From NCBI RefSeq assembly GCF_026157065.1, contig NZ_JANLGQ010000001.1, forward strand, positions 682,001-746,000: a DNA stretch of 64,000 nt, read 5' to 3'. The position numbers were made by a program, and so were the translations under genes. The notes under the pieces were generated by a model that saw nothing but the letters and a program-made list of their open reading frames with translations, was not told the DNA's origin and did no database searches. Source of the stretch: Enterococcus sp. HY326. Its GTDB lineage: Bacteria; Bacillota; Bacilli; Lactobacillales; Enterococcaceae. Positions 8,857-18,319 of the stretch are shown in pieces. Numbering within the stretch: position 1 is the stretch's first letter; each line of letters opens with the position of its first letter.

Positions 8857-9957
8857 TTACATCGCCGGATACAAAGCGTCAATCTGAGCAATTTGATCAT
8901 CCGTGAAGGTGATTCCTTCTGCTTCAAACAGTTCGATGATTTCATCTTTGGTGTAATAATCTTGGGCGCCTTCAATGCTGGTTAAAAGCTCATTGAACTC
9001 ATCTTCGCTCAATTGATAAGTGGTACCTTCTGTTAACATGGTGTCCAGTTGATCTTCCGTCACTACTTGATCACCAGAAGGCACAGTCACAGTTTCATCA
9101 CTTGAAGTCGGAGCAAGATTACCGGAAAAGCCCATAGTCATCGTGCCGTCAGCATCGTCATTGGTCATTGTGCAGGAAAATTCTGCACTATTATTGCTTG
9201 TGTCCAAAGTGACCATCAATTCAAAATCAGTAATGTCGGCAGAATCAAATTCTCCTAGCTCTTCGATGTCTTCATCAGTGCCGTTTTCCTGCACATACTC
9301 ATAATAGCCTTCAATTTCCTCAAGGGTATAGGTATGAGAAATTTTATCGCCGTCTTGTTCAAAAGTGCTTTCGTCTAAGGTGCGAGTGTATTCAGCAAGG
9401 TAGGTCGTTTGTGCTGAATCATCAACCTCTAGTAAATCAGTCAAATCGCTCGTACTAAATGTATCGCCGAAATCATCTGGATCAGCTTCGACATATTTGC
9501 CGCTTAACTGATCGGTCATTGAAGAAAAATCAACACCGGTATCATAAAGAGAACTCATCAGCGTCAAGATTTGAACATAGGCGTCACCAGAAATATAGGT
9601 CTGCTCGCCAGCCATAATCATTTCAAATGGAAACTCATTGTCCATGAAATTCAAGTTGAAATTGTACTCAACTGCTTCATTTTCTTGGTCAATTAAAACA
9701 TTGCCACCAATGCCCATTCCTTGAATACTGGTCATCAGCGAATCAAAAATGCCGCTAAAATCATACTCGTCGCTGCTGCTGGTTGTGCCGCCATCCATGG
9801 TCAGCTCATCGACAGTCAATGAAAAATCAATCGCATTGTACTGACTAAAGTCATTGACCTCATCCCAAGTGTCAGCAAAATCATCCCGTGCCGAACTACC
9901 GCAACCGCCTAAAATAAACATCCCTGTAACTAGTAAACCACCCAAAACTTTTTTCAT
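8857..9957 (-). CDS. Acidic lipoprotein of unknown function
   Basis: Secreted lipoprotein, 366 residues. The signal peptide MKKVLGGLLVTGMFILGGC ends in a clear lipobox with lipidated C19. The mature protein is strongly acidic, rich in Asp, Glu, Ser and Thr, with no membrane segments after the signal. The pattern of alternating beta-strand blocks (for example NVLIDQENEAVEYNFNLNF and YISGDAYVQIL) recalls LolA/LppX-like lipid-binding lipoproteins, but this is an impression and no family is claimed. It has its own terminator and lies apart from neighbours. Confidence 0.85.
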   Translation of the reverse strand: MKKVLGGLLVTGMFILGGCGSSARDDFADTWDEVNDFSQYNAIDFSLTVDELTMDGGTTSSSDEYDFSGIFDSLMTSIQGMGIGGNVLIDQENEAVEYNFNLNFMDNEFPFEMIMAGEQTYISGDAYVQILTLMSSLYDTGVDFSSMTDQLSGKYVEADPDDFGDTFSTSDLTDLLEVDDSAQTTYLAEYTRTLDESTFEQDGDKISHTYTLEEIEGYYEYVQENGTDEDIEELGEFDSADITDFELMVTLDTSNNSAEFSCTMTNDDADGTMTMGFSGNLAPTSSDETVTVPSGDQVVTEDQLDTMLTEGTTYQLSEDEFNELLTSIEGAQDYYTKDEIIELFEAEGITFTDDQIAQIDALYPAM

Positions 9958-10041
9958 TTTCCCACTTCCTTTTTATTTTCATTTCCTCATAAGTGTAACA
10001 TTCTAGCTTATGTTTCGCTCGCCTTTTTTGCAAAATCCTCC

Positions 10042-10077
10042 AAAAAAATAAGGGAATCAGCTCAGCGCCAATTCCCT
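10042..10077 (-). terminator. Terminator of the yitT-type gene
   Basis: AGGGAAT and ATTCCCT pair across a 13-base loop, and the A run at 10042-10048 gives the U tract on the minus strand. Confidence 0.75.
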
Positions 10078-10093
10078 TTTCTTATTATTCAAC

Positions 10094-10972
10094 TTATTGT
10101 AAACTTTCCTCATAAAAATGACCGAGAATTTTTACATTATCTGAAATACTGACAAAGGCTTGCGGGTCGGCTTTTTTCATCGCTGTTTCCAAAAGAGGCA
10201 GCTCAAAGCGTGTCACAATCGTTAGTAAAACCGTTTGTTTATCGTGTTTAAAGGCACCTTCTGCTTCGTGGATAATGGTAATCCCTCTGCGCATATTCCC
10301 TTGAATATTTTCAATCACTTCATCTGGGCATTTGGTGACAATCATCACCTGCATTTTCTTTTGCTTAGTGAACACAGCATCTGTTACTTTGCCGCTGACA
10401 AAAATCGACAAGGCGCTATAAAACATATACTGCCAGCCAAATAGCACACCCGCCAACAAAATAATCACAGCATTGAAATAAATAGAAATCGAGCCGATTG
10501 TGCGACCGGTTTTTTTACGTATCGTAATACTGATAATGTCCAGACCACCGGAGGACAACCCATTTTTCAAGGCAAAGCCAACGCCAAAGCCCATAATACC
10601 GCCGCCGAAAATCGCACAGATAATCGGATCGGTGGTTAGTTCCGTCTGGGGAATAATTTGAATAAACAAAGACGCTAAGGTCACAGTGATAATCGTAAAA
10701 ATAGTAAACTTTTTCCCAATTTTACGCCAAGCAACCAAAAACAAAGGAATATTTAGCAGGTACAACGTGACTGAAACCGGCAAGCCAAACCCAATACTAT
10801 CTTTTGACAGTGTGGTAATCACTTGGGCCAGTCCGGTAATCCCGCTGGAATAAATATGACCTGGTTGATAGAAAAAATTAATGGCAATAGAGGACAACAG
10901 TGCATAGACAATTGCTACCGATAGTTTGGCGGTAAAATCATTATAGAGCCAACTATCAACTATTTTTTTCAT
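10094..10972 (-). CDS. YitT family membrane protein
   Basis: Polytopic inner membrane protein of 292 residues with five or six hydrophobic segments in the first 190 residues (for example LSVAIVYALLSSIAINFFY), followed by the soluble DUF2179 domain from about 205 to the end. The glycine-rich GLSSGGLDIISITIRKKTGRTIGSISIYFN block is the family hallmark. YitT proteins are common in Firmicutes; their transported substrate is not established. It is monocistronic, with its own terminator and a spacer upstream. Confidence 0.9.
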   Translation of the reverse strand: MKKIVDSWLYNDFTAKLSVAIVYALLSSIAINFFYQPGHIYSSGITGLAQVITTLSKDSIGFGLPVSVTLYLLNIPLFLVAWRKIGKKFTIFTIITVTLASLFIQIIPQTELTTDPIICAIFGGGIMGFGVGFALKNGLSSGGLDIISITIRKKTGRTIGSISIYFNAVIILLAGVLFGWQYMFYSALSIFVSGKVTDAVFTKQKKMQVMIVTKCPDEVIENIQGNMRRGITIIHEAEGAFKHDKQTVLLTIVTRFELPLLETAMKKADPQAFVSISDNVKILGHFYEESLQ

Positions 10973-11026
10973 TGAAAAAGCCTCGCTTTGTTTTAATCAG
11001 TTACAGTATACCCTTTTTATAACAAA

Positions 11027-11056
11027 GAAAAAAGAACAACCGGTTAAAGTTGTTCT
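11027..11056 (-). terminator. Terminator of the hisS-aspS operon
   Basis: AGAACAAC pairs with GTTGTTCT around an 8-base loop; the flanking A run gives a U tract on the minus strand. Confidence 0.75.
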
Positions 11057-11134
11057 AATTTTTCCTAATGATTCCCTTAAGAAAACCTTTCATTTCTGCA
11101 AGTTTCTGAAAAAACAGCTTAAGGTCACTGTATT

Positions 11135-12904
11135 TTATTCTTCAATCGCCGTCACGTCAATATTTAATTCAAATAATTGTAAAGGTGAAACCAAGCTTGG
11201 AGCTTCCGTCATCACGTCGGCTGCTTTTCCGTTTTTAGGGAAGGCAATCACTTCACGGATATTATCTTCACCAGCTAAAAGCATCACTAAGCGGTCTAAA
11301 CCTAAGGCAATACCACCATGTGGTGGGAAGCCGTATTCTAAAGCATCCAATAAGAAACCAAATTGTTCCACTGCACTTTCTTTAGTGAAGCCTAATGTTT
11401 CAAACATTTTTTCTTGTAATTCTCTCGTATGAATCCGCAATGAACCGCCGCCTAATTCATAACCGTTTAAGACAATATCATAGGCTTCTGCGTAGACCTT
11501 CGCTGGATCGGTTGCCAAGAGCGGAATATCACTTTCTTTTGGCAGGGTGAAGGGATGGTGAGCCGAAACATAGCGTTTCGCTTCTTCATCATATTCAAAC
11601 AATGGCCAGTCAACAATCCACAAGAAATTAAATTTGCTTTCATCAATCAAGCCTGACTCTTTCCCCATACGGCTACGGATAGCGCCAAGGGCCGCAGCTA
11701 CGACTGAAAATTTGTCTGCACCAAACATCAGTAAGTCACCAACTTCAGCGTTAGCGGCTGCGATAATTTTTTCAGCAGCGTCTCCCATAAATTTAGCGAT
11801 TGGTCCTTTTAGCCCGTCAGCTTCAACCTTCAGCCAAGCTAAGCCTTTTGCACCAAATTGACCAACATAAGTGCCTAAGTTGTCCATGTCTTTACGGGAA
11901 TATTTTTCGGCAGCACCTTTAGCATTTAAAACTTTGACGACGCCGCCATTTTCTAAAGCACTTTGGAACACTTTAAACTCCACATCTTTGACAACTTCGC
12001 TTAAATCAACCAGCTCCATTGCAAAACGAGTATCCGGCTTATCACTGCCGTAACGGTTCATCGCTTCGTCCCAGCTCATCCGAGGGAACGGCAACGTAAC
12101 CTCAAGACCTTTTGTTTCCTTCATTACTTGGGCAATCATGCCTTCGGTTAAAGTTTGAATTTCCTCTGGCGTTAAGAAAGTCGTCTCTAAGTCAATTTGA
12201 GTAAATTCCGGCTGACGGTCTCCCCGTAAATCTTCATCCCGGAAACAACGTACGATTTGATAGTAGCGGTCAAAGCCTGCCCCCATCAACAACTGCTTTA
12301 AAATTTGCGGTGATTGAGGTAGCGCATAGAAATGACCGGCATGGACCCGTGAAGGTACCAAATAATCCCGAGCGCCTTCTGGTGTTGATTTTGCTAAGTA
12401 AGGCGTTTCAATATCTAGAAAATCATGGTTATCTAAAAAGTGGCGGGCTGCTTTAGTCACTTGGTGGCGCAATTTAAAATTATTGGTCATTTTTGGTCGA
12501 CGCAAGTCTAAGTAACGATATTTCAAGCGAGTTTCGTCGTTGACATTTTGATCGTCTTCAATCACAAATGGCGGTGTCTTCGCCGTATTCAAAATTGTAA
12601 TTTGGTCAATCATGACTTCAAATTGACCGGTTTTCATTTTAGGATTGATGGCTTCTGGCGCCCGGTTAATTACTTCGCCGGTCACTTCAATCACATATTC
12701 GCTGCGGCAAGAATCCGCAATCTGCCATGCTTCTTTGGATAATTCTGGATTGAACACCACTTGGACGATTCCTTCTCTGTCCCGTAAGTCAATAAAAATC
12801 ACGCCGCCTAAATCCCGGCGCTTTTGTACCCAACCTTTTAAGGTAATTCTTTTGCCTAGTTGATCTTCGGAAACTAGACCGCAATACACTGTTCGTTCTG
12901 CCAT
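11135..12904 (-). CDS. aspS: Aspartate--tRNA ligase
   Basis: Class II aminoacyl-tRNA synthetase that charges tRNA(Asp). The 589 residues show the N-terminal OB anticodon-binding domain (about 1-110, [27 protein letters not shown]). The catalytic core follows with motif 2 region [26 protein letters not shown], the bacterial GAD insertion in the middle, and motif 3 [14 protein letters not shown] near the end. It follows hisS at a distance of 173 bases in the same orientation, the standard Firmicutes hisS-aspS order. It is thus probably controlled by the upstream T-box, although the spacer holds hairpins of its own. Confidence 0.97.
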   Translation of the reverse strand: MAERTVYCGLVSEDQLGKRITLKGWVQKRRDLGGVIFIDLRDREGIVQVVFNPELSKEAWQIADSCRSEYVIEVTGEVINRAPEAINPKMKTGQFEVMIDQITILNTAKTPPFVIEDDQNVNDETRLKYRYLDLRRPKMTNNFKLRHQVTKAARHFLDNHDFLDIETPYLAKSTPEGARDYLVPSRVHAGHFYALPQSPQILKQLLMGAGFDRYYQIVRCFRDEDLRGDRQPEFTQIDLETTFLTPEEIQTLTEGMIAQVMKETKGLEVTLPFPRMSWDEAMNRYGSDKPDTRFAMELVDLSEVVKDVEFKVFQSALENGGVVKVLNAKGAAEKYSRKDMDNLGTYVGQFGAKGLAWLKVEADGLKGPIAKFMGDAAEKIIAAANAEVGDLLMFGADKFSVVAAALGAIRSRMGKESGLIDESKFNFLWIVDWPLFEYDEEAKRYVSAHHPFTLPKESDIPLLATDPAKVYAEAYDIVLNGYELGGGSLRIHTRELQEKMFETLGFTKESAVEQFGFLLDALEYGFPPHGGIALGLDRLVMLLAGEDNIREVIAFPKNGKAADVMTEAPSLVSPLQLFELNIDVTAIEE

Positions 12905-12960
12905 TTTATTTTTTGCTCCTTTTTTAATAGATAAATTTTAAGTTGATTTTCATTCCTACA

Positions 12961-13058
12961 GGCTCAATTATTTGAGAATTGGGCCAAGTTGGAACATTTA
13001 GATAGAAATTGAGTCAAACTGGAATATCTTCTAATTGCATCAGACCTAAGCTAGTCTG
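12961..13058 (-). other. Hairpins in the hisS-aspS spacer
   Basis: The spacer contains GGCTCAATT/AATTGGGCC (12961-12985) and TCAGAC/GTCTGA (13038-13058), and an imperfect 30-base direct repeat at 12977 and 13007. None has a U tract, so a processing or partial attenuation role is possible; this is inference. Confidence 0.4.
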
Positions 13059-13077
13059 ACAAAATTTTTCATAAATT

Positions 13078-14376
13078 TTAGTCAAACATTTTGGTCGTCA
13101 TCTCATCATAAATTTCTGGGAAATCTTCGTAAACTTCCTCTAAACGAAATTCTTGTTCTTTACTGGTGGCCATGGACTTAACCTTCACTACCCCCTTAAG
13201 CAATTCTTCTTCGCCAATGGTCAGAACTAATTTAGCGCCGAGTTTATCGGCGGATTTGAACTGAGCTTTTGGTTTGCGGTGCATAAAATCACGATCCGCC
13301 GAAAAACCAAAATTGCGGACAGCCTGTACCAATTTCAGCGCTTCAAGATTAGTGCCATCATCAATCGCCACAACGTAAGCATCTAATTCATTGATTGCCG
13401 GAATCACAATTTCCTCCATCGCTAAGGTCATCAAGACCCGCTCAATTCCCATCGCAAAACCAAAGCCGGGAGTTTCTGGACCGCCCAATTCTTCCACCAA
13501 GCCATCATAACGGCCGCCGGCACAAATTGTCGATTGGGCCCCCATGCCTTTGGCGTCACTCATGATTTCAAAAATCGTATCCGTGTAATAATCCAAGCCC
13601 CGCACCATATTGCTGTCAATCTCATATGGAATTTCTAATGCGTCCAGCATCTTTAAGACATCGTCAAAATGTTTTTGTGAAGCTGGTGTTAAAAATTCTA
13701 AAATCGAAGGAGCTTCAGCAACAAACTGCTTGTCCTTCGGGTCTTTACTATCCAAGACCCGCAGCGGATTTTCGTGTAGGCGCCGTTTCGAGTCTGCGCT
13801 TAGCTCTTCTAAATGTGGTTCTAAATAGTCAATCAGCGCTTGGCGATAATTTTTGCGGGTTTCTTTGTCCCCAAGGGAATTGATGACCAGCCGAATTTGC
13901 TGAATACCCAATTGTTTGAAGAAATCCAAGGCCATCGCCATCGTTTCAACATCTGTCGCCGGATTGCTAGAGCCAAACGCTTCAACGCCGATTTGATGAA
14001 ATTGCCGCAGGCGGCCTTTTTGTGGACGCTCATAGCGAAACATCGGCCCCGTATAAAAAACTTTATAGGGCTTTGCGTATTCTGGTCCAAATAATTTATT
14101 TTCAACGAAGGCCCGGACAATCGGCGCCGTATTTTCCGGACGGAGGGTGACATGGCGATCGCCTTTGTCATAGAAGTCATACATTTCCTTTGAGACGATA
14201 TCCGTGGTATCCCCAACGCTGCGGGAAATTGTTTCAAAATGCTCAAAAATCGGCGTGCGGATTTCTTGAAATTGATAATCTCTAAAAATTAAACGGGCGG
14301 TTTCTTCGACAAACTGCCACTTTTCTGATTCTCCCGGCAAAATGTCGGCGGTGCCTTTAGGGCGTTGGTAATTCAT
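13078..14376 (-). CDS. hisS: Histidine--tRNA ligase
   Basis: Class II synthetase charging tRNA(His), 432 residues, the normal bacterial length. The N-terminal [15 protein letters not shown] block, motif 2 [28 protein letters not shown], the histidine-A loop [13 protein letters not shown] and motif 3 [13 protein letters not shown] are all present. The C-terminal anticodon-binding domain follows. First gene of the hisS-aspS operon, preceded by a T-box leader. The start is set by the conserved N-terminus and a GGAGCG site. Confidence 0.97.
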   Translation of the reverse strand: MNYQRPKGTADILPGESEKWQFVEETARLIFRDYQFQEIRTPIFEHFETISRSVGDTTDIVSKEMYDFYDKGDRHVTLRPENTAPIVRAFVENKLFGPEYAKPYKVFYTGPMFRYERPQKGRLRQFHQIGVEAFGSSNPATDVETMAMALDFFKQLGIQQIRLVINSLGDKETRKNYRQALIDYLEPHLEELSADSKRRLHENPLRVLDSKDPKDKQFVAEAPSILEFLTPASQKHFDDVLKMLDALEIPYEIDSNMVRGLDYYTDTIFEIMSDAKGMGAQSTICAGGRYDGLVEELGGPETPGFGFAMGIERVLMTLAMEEIVIPAINELDAYVVAIDDGTNLEALKLVQAVRNFGFSADRDFMHRKPKAQFKSADKLGAKLVLTIGEEELLKGVVKVKSMATSKEQEFRLEEVYEDFPEIYDEMTTKMFD

Positions 14377-14431
14377 GTGATTCGCTCCTTGTTAAATGGA
14401 TTTAAAATTCCTTGCGGCAGTCTGCGGCAAT

Positions 14432-14669
14432 AAAAAAAGTCCCTGTTCATTAACTGAACAAGGACGAATGATTGTCATACGCGGTACCACCTAAATTTGA
14501 AAGATTGCTCTTTCCTCAACCGATTAACGCTCGCACACGGAACAGCTTTTCCTCTGTTCTTCTAAGAAATGTCTTTCTTCTGTCTCAAGTAAACTGCTTG
14601 CAGCCACGGCAGTTCTCTCTGGAAAATTGAAAACAAAATACTCGTTCCCTCATGGAATTTTAAGATATT
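14432..14669 (-). promoter_or_regulatory. T-box leader of hisS-aspS
   Basis: Reading the minus strand, AGGTGGTACCGCG (14480-14492) is the T-box antiterminator bulge that senses the uncharged tRNA acceptor end. It is followed by a terminator, GTCCCTGTTCA/TGAACAAGGAC plus U run (14432-14465). Upstream is the stem I region (about 14565-14665) with an AGAGAG element. GACAT at 14569-14573 offers overlapping Asp (GAC) and His (CAU) codons as a specifier candidate, but I could not fold stem I with certainty. Confidence 0.85.
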
Positions 14670-14675
14670 ACACAT

Positions 14676-14704
14676 AAAATACTAGAGAAACTAGCGAAAG
14701 TCAA
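14676..14704 (-). promoter_or_regulatory. Promoter of the hisS-aspS T-box transcript
   Basis: On the minus strand TTGACT (14699-14704) and TATTTT (14676-14681) are 17 bases apart, directly upstream of the T-box leader. Confidence 0.7.
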
Positions 14705-14834
14705 GCTGAAACCATGATAATTTTCAAATTTTTTCATGACTTATTTTCTTTTCGACCCAACAGCAGTTCTTTTTATTACCCCTTTTGACAAACTTAGGCT
14801 ACACTGAAAGCAACTATTAAGGAGGGATTTCCCT

Positions 14835-15761
14835 ATGGAAGAAAAACGCTTTGGTCATTCACAAGTCTATGCTTATGAACTAGGATTAGGCACTAACGCT
14901 GTCGGCGGCCACAATTTATTTCCCAATTTAGATGACGAAACCGGTAAAAAAATTGTTCGGGCTGCTCTAGACAGCGGCATCAATTTATTAGATACTGCTT
15001 ACGCTTACGGACTAGGCCGTTCAGAGGAATTAATCGGTGAAGTCTTAAAGGATTACGACCGGGCAAGAGTGGTGGTTGCTACCAAGGCTGCCCATGATAA
15101 AGACGGCTCCTTTAACAACACACCGGAATTTTTAACCAATGCTGTTGAAGAATCTTTAAAGCGGCTGCAAACTGATTACCTAGATATTTTTTATATTCAT
15201 TTTCCTGATGAAACAACACCAAAAGCCGAAGCAGTCGGCGCTTTACATGAATTAAAATTGGCCGGCAAAATTCGTGCTGTCGGCGTCTCTAATTTTTCCC
15301 TCGACCAATTAAAAGATGCCAATCAACATGGTCATATTGATGTTGTCGAAGAAAATTATTCCCTCTTACATCGGGAGGCGGAAAAAGATTTATTCCCATA
15401 TTTGAAGCAACAAGGCATCAGCTTTGTCCCTTATTTCCCATTGTCCTCTGGTTTGTTAACTGGCAAATACGCCTTAGATACTAAATTTGCCGCTGATGAC
15501 CGTCGCTTGAAAAATCCTAATTTCCAAGGGGAACGTTACAAAGAGATTGTTCGAACAGTAGATAGCTTAAAATCTCTGGCAAAAGCTAACGATGCGACGA
15601 TTGCTCAATTGCTTTTAGCTTGGTATATGAAAAATCCAAATGTGACCGTCGTCATTCCAGGGGCTAAACAACCTGAACAAGTTTTAGATAACGCCAAAGC
15701 AATGGATGTCCGTTTATCCAATGATGATTATGCTTTGATTGACCAAGCCTTTAAGTTTTAA
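14835..15761 (+). CDS. Aldo/keto reductase
   Basis: NADPH-dependent oxidoreductase of the AKR superfamily, 308 residues, TIM barrel. The catalytic tetrad is visible: Asp in LLDTAYAYG, Tyr in the same segment, Lys in VVATKA and His in IFYIHFPD. The nucleotide-binding end has VVIPGAKQPEQVLDNAKA. It belongs with the YhdN/general stress AKR group by layout; the natural substrate is unknown. GGAGGG precedes the ATG. A single-gene unit, closed by a strong terminator. Confidence 0.9.
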   Translation: MEEKRFGHSQVYAYELGLGTNAVGGHNLFPNLDDETGKKIVRAALDSGINLLDTAYAYGLGRSEELIGEVLKDYDRARVVVATKAAHDKDGSFNNTPEFLTNAVEESLKRLQTDYLDIFYIHFPDETTPKAEAVGALHELKLAGKIRAVGVSNFSLDQLKDANQHGHIDVVEENYSLLHREAEKDLFPYLKQQGISFVPYFPLSSGLLTGKYALDTKFAADDRRLKNPNFQGERYKEIVRTVDSLKSLAKANDATIAQLLLAWYMKNPNVTVVIPGAKQPEQVLDNAKAMDVRLSNDDYALIDQAFKF

Positions 15762-15781
15762 AAGGCTTTAACGCAAAAATG

Positions 15782-15856
15782 AGCCAAACTAATCAGATTC
15801 TATCGTCTCATATACATGAGATGAATACATTTTAAAAGATTAGTTTGGCTTTTTTA
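15782..15856 (+). terminator. Terminator of the aldo/keto reductase gene, nested hairpin
   Basis: AGCCAAACTAATC pairs perfectly with GATTAGTTTGGCT, followed by six Ts. The 43-base interior carries a second hairpin, CGTCTCAT/ATGAGATG. Confidence 0.85.
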
Positions 15857-15905
15857 TTTTCGGAATTTTTGAATGGGTTTTAATTTTTTAGCTATCGTAG
15901 TCGGG

Positions 15906-16415
15906 CTAGATTTTTAACTGCATAACGGCGGTGGAACGCAAATTTCCTAGCTGATCAGTCCAGTTGTCGGTTTTTTTTTCGGTGATAACAAAGCCCAGCT
16001 TTTCGTACAAACCGATTGCTTTGAGATTATCAGCTGCTACTTGAATTTCCAGCAATTTCAAGGCTGGATTAGTTTGAATCAAGGCCAGCCCTTTTAAAAG
16101 TGCAGCTTTACCGTAGCCTTTTCCCTGACTTGCATAATCGCCGATTTTTATTCCGAAGGTGGCGGAGTTATCGCTGACTTGGCGATAGTGAAATTCGCCA
16201 ATCGGTCGCTGAGCTTCGTCTAAAATAATTAAAAAATCAGAAAAATCAACGGCTTGATGTTTAGCAATTGAAGTCCACACTTCTGCCTCACTGGCCTGCA
16301 AACCATTGGGAAAACCAACTGCTGTCATCACACGACTGTCTGCCCACCATTTTCTAATTAATTTGATATCCGAGGCTCTAACAGCCCGCAAACTTGCTTC
16401 TTTTATTTGTGTCAT
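15906..16415 (-). CDS. GNAT family N-acetyltransferase
   Basis: RimJ/RimL-like acetyltransferase of 169 residues. It begins with the usual SLRAVRASDIKLIRKWW motif; the acetyl-CoA loop is in SQGKGYGKAALLKGL, and NLKAIGLYEKLGFVI is the C-terminal signature. Substrate unknown. AGGTGAAG lies upstream of the ATG. It converges on the aldo/keto reductase gene and diverges from the small membrane protein gene. Confidence 0.85.
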   Translation of the reverse strand: MTQIKEASLRAVRASDIKLIRKWWADSRVMTAVGFPNGLQASEAEVWTSIAKHQAVDFSDFLIILDEAQRPIGEFHYRQVSDNSATFGIKIGDYASQGKGYGKAALLKGLALIQTNPALKLLEIQVAADNLKAIGLYEKLGFVITEKKTDNWTDQLGNLRSTAVMQLKI

Positions 16416-16490
16416 CGTACTTCACCTACCTGCATTAAGCATACCAAAAAAATCGTGACTGGGCAGCGGTAAACAGAGTTAATTTTCCAG

Positions 16491-16518
16491 TTCACTTAAT
16501 AATGACGTATGTTATAAT
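16491..16518 (+). promoter_or_regulatory. Promoter of the small membrane protein gene
   Basis: TTCACT (16491-16496) and TATAAT (16513-16518) are separated by 16 bases; the predicted start lies about 25 bases before the ATG. Confidence 0.6.
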
Positions 16519-16549
16519 TAAAAAAACGAAGGAAGTGCGAGGTGACCTG

Positions 16550-16738
16550 ATGATTGCATCCACGAATGATCGAATTACTATTACTACCAATTTTTTAAGC
16601 TCGCTTTTAATCTTGCTTATTACAATTTTCACCAATCAGATTGCCATTGGTTTGGCTCTGGCCCTTTTTGCTCGGCCCATTTTGAAAAGAATTTCTTCTG
16701 CGCTTCATCAGCACAGAAGCGACAGCCTTCAAAATTAA
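16550..16738 (+). CDS. Small membrane protein, 62 aa
   Basis: Not recognised. A longer frame opens at 16502, but that lies upstream of or inside the promoter, while the ATG at 16550 has GAGGTG 8 bases before it. The protein has one long or two short hydrophobic stretches (about residues 15-45, including LLILLITIF and IGLALALFA) and a short basic tail. It has its own promoter and a strong terminator, so it looks like a real gene. Confidence 0.65.
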   Translation: MIASTNDRITITTNFLSSLLILLITIFTNQIAIGLALALFARPILKRISSALHQHRSDSLQN

Positions 16739-16753
16739 CTTTAGATTAAGCTC

Positions 16754-16797
16754 AAACACCCCGCCAGCTTCAAAATGCTGGCGGGGTGTTTGTTTTA
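16754..16797 (+). terminator. Strong terminator
   Basis: A perfect 15-bp stem, AAACACCCCGCCAGC with GCTGGCGGGGTGTTT, 8-base loop and following T-rich tract. Confidence 0.9.
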
Positions 16798-16953
16798 ACA
16801 ATAATTGGTGCACGCTAAATTTTTTGAAAAAACATCGCCCTTTGCAAGTGCCCTACGTCAAAAGCTACGAAGCTTTGCACAGCTTATTTTGAAGCATTAG
16901 CTAGTAAAACAAAAACCAGGCTAACTCTCTCGCAATTTGATTAGCAACTGTAT

Positions 16954-17325
16954 TTAGTCCTCTTTTTCAGCAAAAAAATCCTTTGCGACAGTTAGAGCAT
17001 TCATCACCTTGGGGAAACCGACATAAGGCAGACATTGGACAAAAGTTTCAATGATTTCGGCCTTTGATAAGCCGACATTCAAGGCCCCTTGCATGTGAAT
17101 TTTCAACTGGGGTGCTGTATCTCCTTGAGTTAACAGCGTTGTCAACACAATCAGTTCCCGCTGTTTCAAATCTAAGGTCTCATCTGCTTTCATTTGGCCA
17201 AAGGTCAGCTTGATGTAATCATCCATAACTGGGGAAATATCCTTAAGGCTTTGCGTTACCATCTCACTAGCCGCTTGACCGATAATTTCTTCCCGGGCTT
17301 TTAAACCACTTGCGTATTTAACCAT
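16954..17325 (-). CDS. Carboxymuconolactone decarboxylase family protein
   Basis: All-helical AhpD/CMD-like protein of 123 residues. The start at 17325 is chosen for GGAGGAGA upstream; the frame extends further but without a site. The conserved core runs from LKQRELIVLTTLL through IHMQGALNVGLSKAEIIETFVQCLPYVGFPKVMNAL. The CxxC pair of peroxidase-active AhpD proteins is absent, so it resembles the 4-carboxymuconolactone decarboxylase branch; in Lactobacillales such proteins have no settled substrate. Monocistronic. Confidence 0.85.
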   Translation of the reverse strand: MVKYASGLKAREEIIGQAASEMVTQSLKDISPVMDDYIKLTFGQMKADETLDLKQRELIVLTTLLTQGDTAPQLKIHMQGALNVGLSKAEIIETFVQCLPYVGFPKVMNALTVAKDFFAEKED

Positions 17326-17527
17326 CTGTAAATCTCCTCCATTCGCTATTGGTAACGATACCCCCAAGCCAATTTGATAGCAAATTAAACGTCTTTGGTA
17401 ACTTGAAACAGATTTTTTATGATAAAACGGCGAGTCGACTCACTTTAAAAATTTTTAACTAAAGAAAACTGTCACACTGAAGACCACTCTCTATTGAAAC
17501 TTTCAAAAAAACTTATCCAATACCTTT

Positions 17528-17543
17528 ATGAAGAATTTTTCAT
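17528..17543. promoter_or_regulatory. Putative response-regulator site upstream of the two-component operon
   Basis: ATGAAGAATTTTTCAT, a 16-bp near-palindrome, 71 bases before the response-regulator gene. It matches the sites at 19756 and 20658. A weak -10 candidate TAATCT (17577-17582) lies 33 bases downstream, one helical turn less than at the other two. Confidence 0.6.
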
Positions 17544-17614
17544 CTTAAAATGATTGCTTCTTTTGGCAACTGTCGGTAATCTTAGGGTAAGAAAAACCTG
17601 TGAGGAGGAAGCCG

Positions 17615-18319
17615 ATGGAAAAGCCAGTCATTTTATTGGTCGAAGATGAAGAAAGTTTGGCCAGCTTTATTCAAGAAGAACTGCAATTTGAAGATTATCA
17701 AGTGATTTATGCCAAGGACGGAGCAGAAGCCTTGGATTTATTTGCCGCCCATGAGCAGGAAATTGATTTAATTTTACTGGATTGGATGCTACCAAAGGTT
17801 GATGGATTAACAGTTGGCCGGCGGATTCGACGCCATAGTTTTGTGCCGATTATCATGATGACCGCCCGTGATCAGATTTCTGATAAGGTCTCCGGCTTGG
17901 ACGCCGGAGCCGATGATTACATCACCAAGCCCTTTGAAATTGAAGAATTATTGGCCCGCATTCGGGTGATTTTACGAAGAGAAGAGCGCATCACCCAATT
18001 GAAGGAAACCGGACTGACCTATCAGTATGCTGATTTATTTTTAGATGTCGCCAAACGGCAGGTGCTCAGGGAGCAGACGGAAATTTTTCTAACTAAAAAA
18101 GAATTTGACTTGCTTTATGAATTAATCAAACGGCCAGAAGAGGTCATCAGTCGTGATGATTTATTGAATACAGTCTGGGGCTACGATTATTTTGGGCAAA
18201 CCAACACAGTAGATGTTTATGTAAGGGCCTTGCGAAACAAGCTGGATGAAGATGGTCGCCCCCGCTTAATTCAAACGGTCAGAGGCGTCGGCTATGTCTT
18301 GAGGCAGGAAAATGAGTAG
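17615..18319 (+). CDS. OmpR/PhoB family response regulator
   Basis: DNA-binding regulator of a two-component system, 234 residues. The receiver domain holds the acidic pair E10-D11, the phosphorylation site D56, T83 and K105. The C-terminal winged helix (about 135-232) ends in TVDVYVRALRNKLDEDG and TVRGVGYVL. The start at 17615 has GAGGAGG upstream; the GTG at 17600 lies before this site. It overlaps the sensor kinase gene by 8 bases. The palindrome upstream suggests autoregulation. Sequence resembles ArlR/CsrR-like regulators; the precise orthologue is not assigned. Confidence 0.94.
   Translation: MEKPVILLVEDEESLASFIQEELQFEDYQVIYAKDGAEALDLFAAHEQEIDLILLDWMLPKVDGLTVGRRIRRHSFVPIIMMTARDQISDKVSGLDAGADDYITKPFEIEELLARIRVILRREERITQLKETGLTYQYADLFLDVAKRQVLREQTEIFLTKKEFDLLYELIKRPEEVISRDDLLNTVWGYDYFGQTNTVDVYVRALRNKLDEDGRPRLIQTVRGVGYVLRQENE

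Noticed and set aside
13833-14246. 137-codon frame inside hisS on the same strand
   Set aside because: Out-of-frame shadow of hisS, whose protein is fully intact across this stretch.
14785-14805. TTGACA and TACACT upstream of the aldo/keto reductase as a promoter
   Set aside because: The spacer is only 9 bases, too short for sigma-A recognition.
17432-17441. GAGTCGACTC palindrome as an operator
   Set aside because: A single 10-bp palindrome in this spacer without a second copy or matching partner; not enough support.
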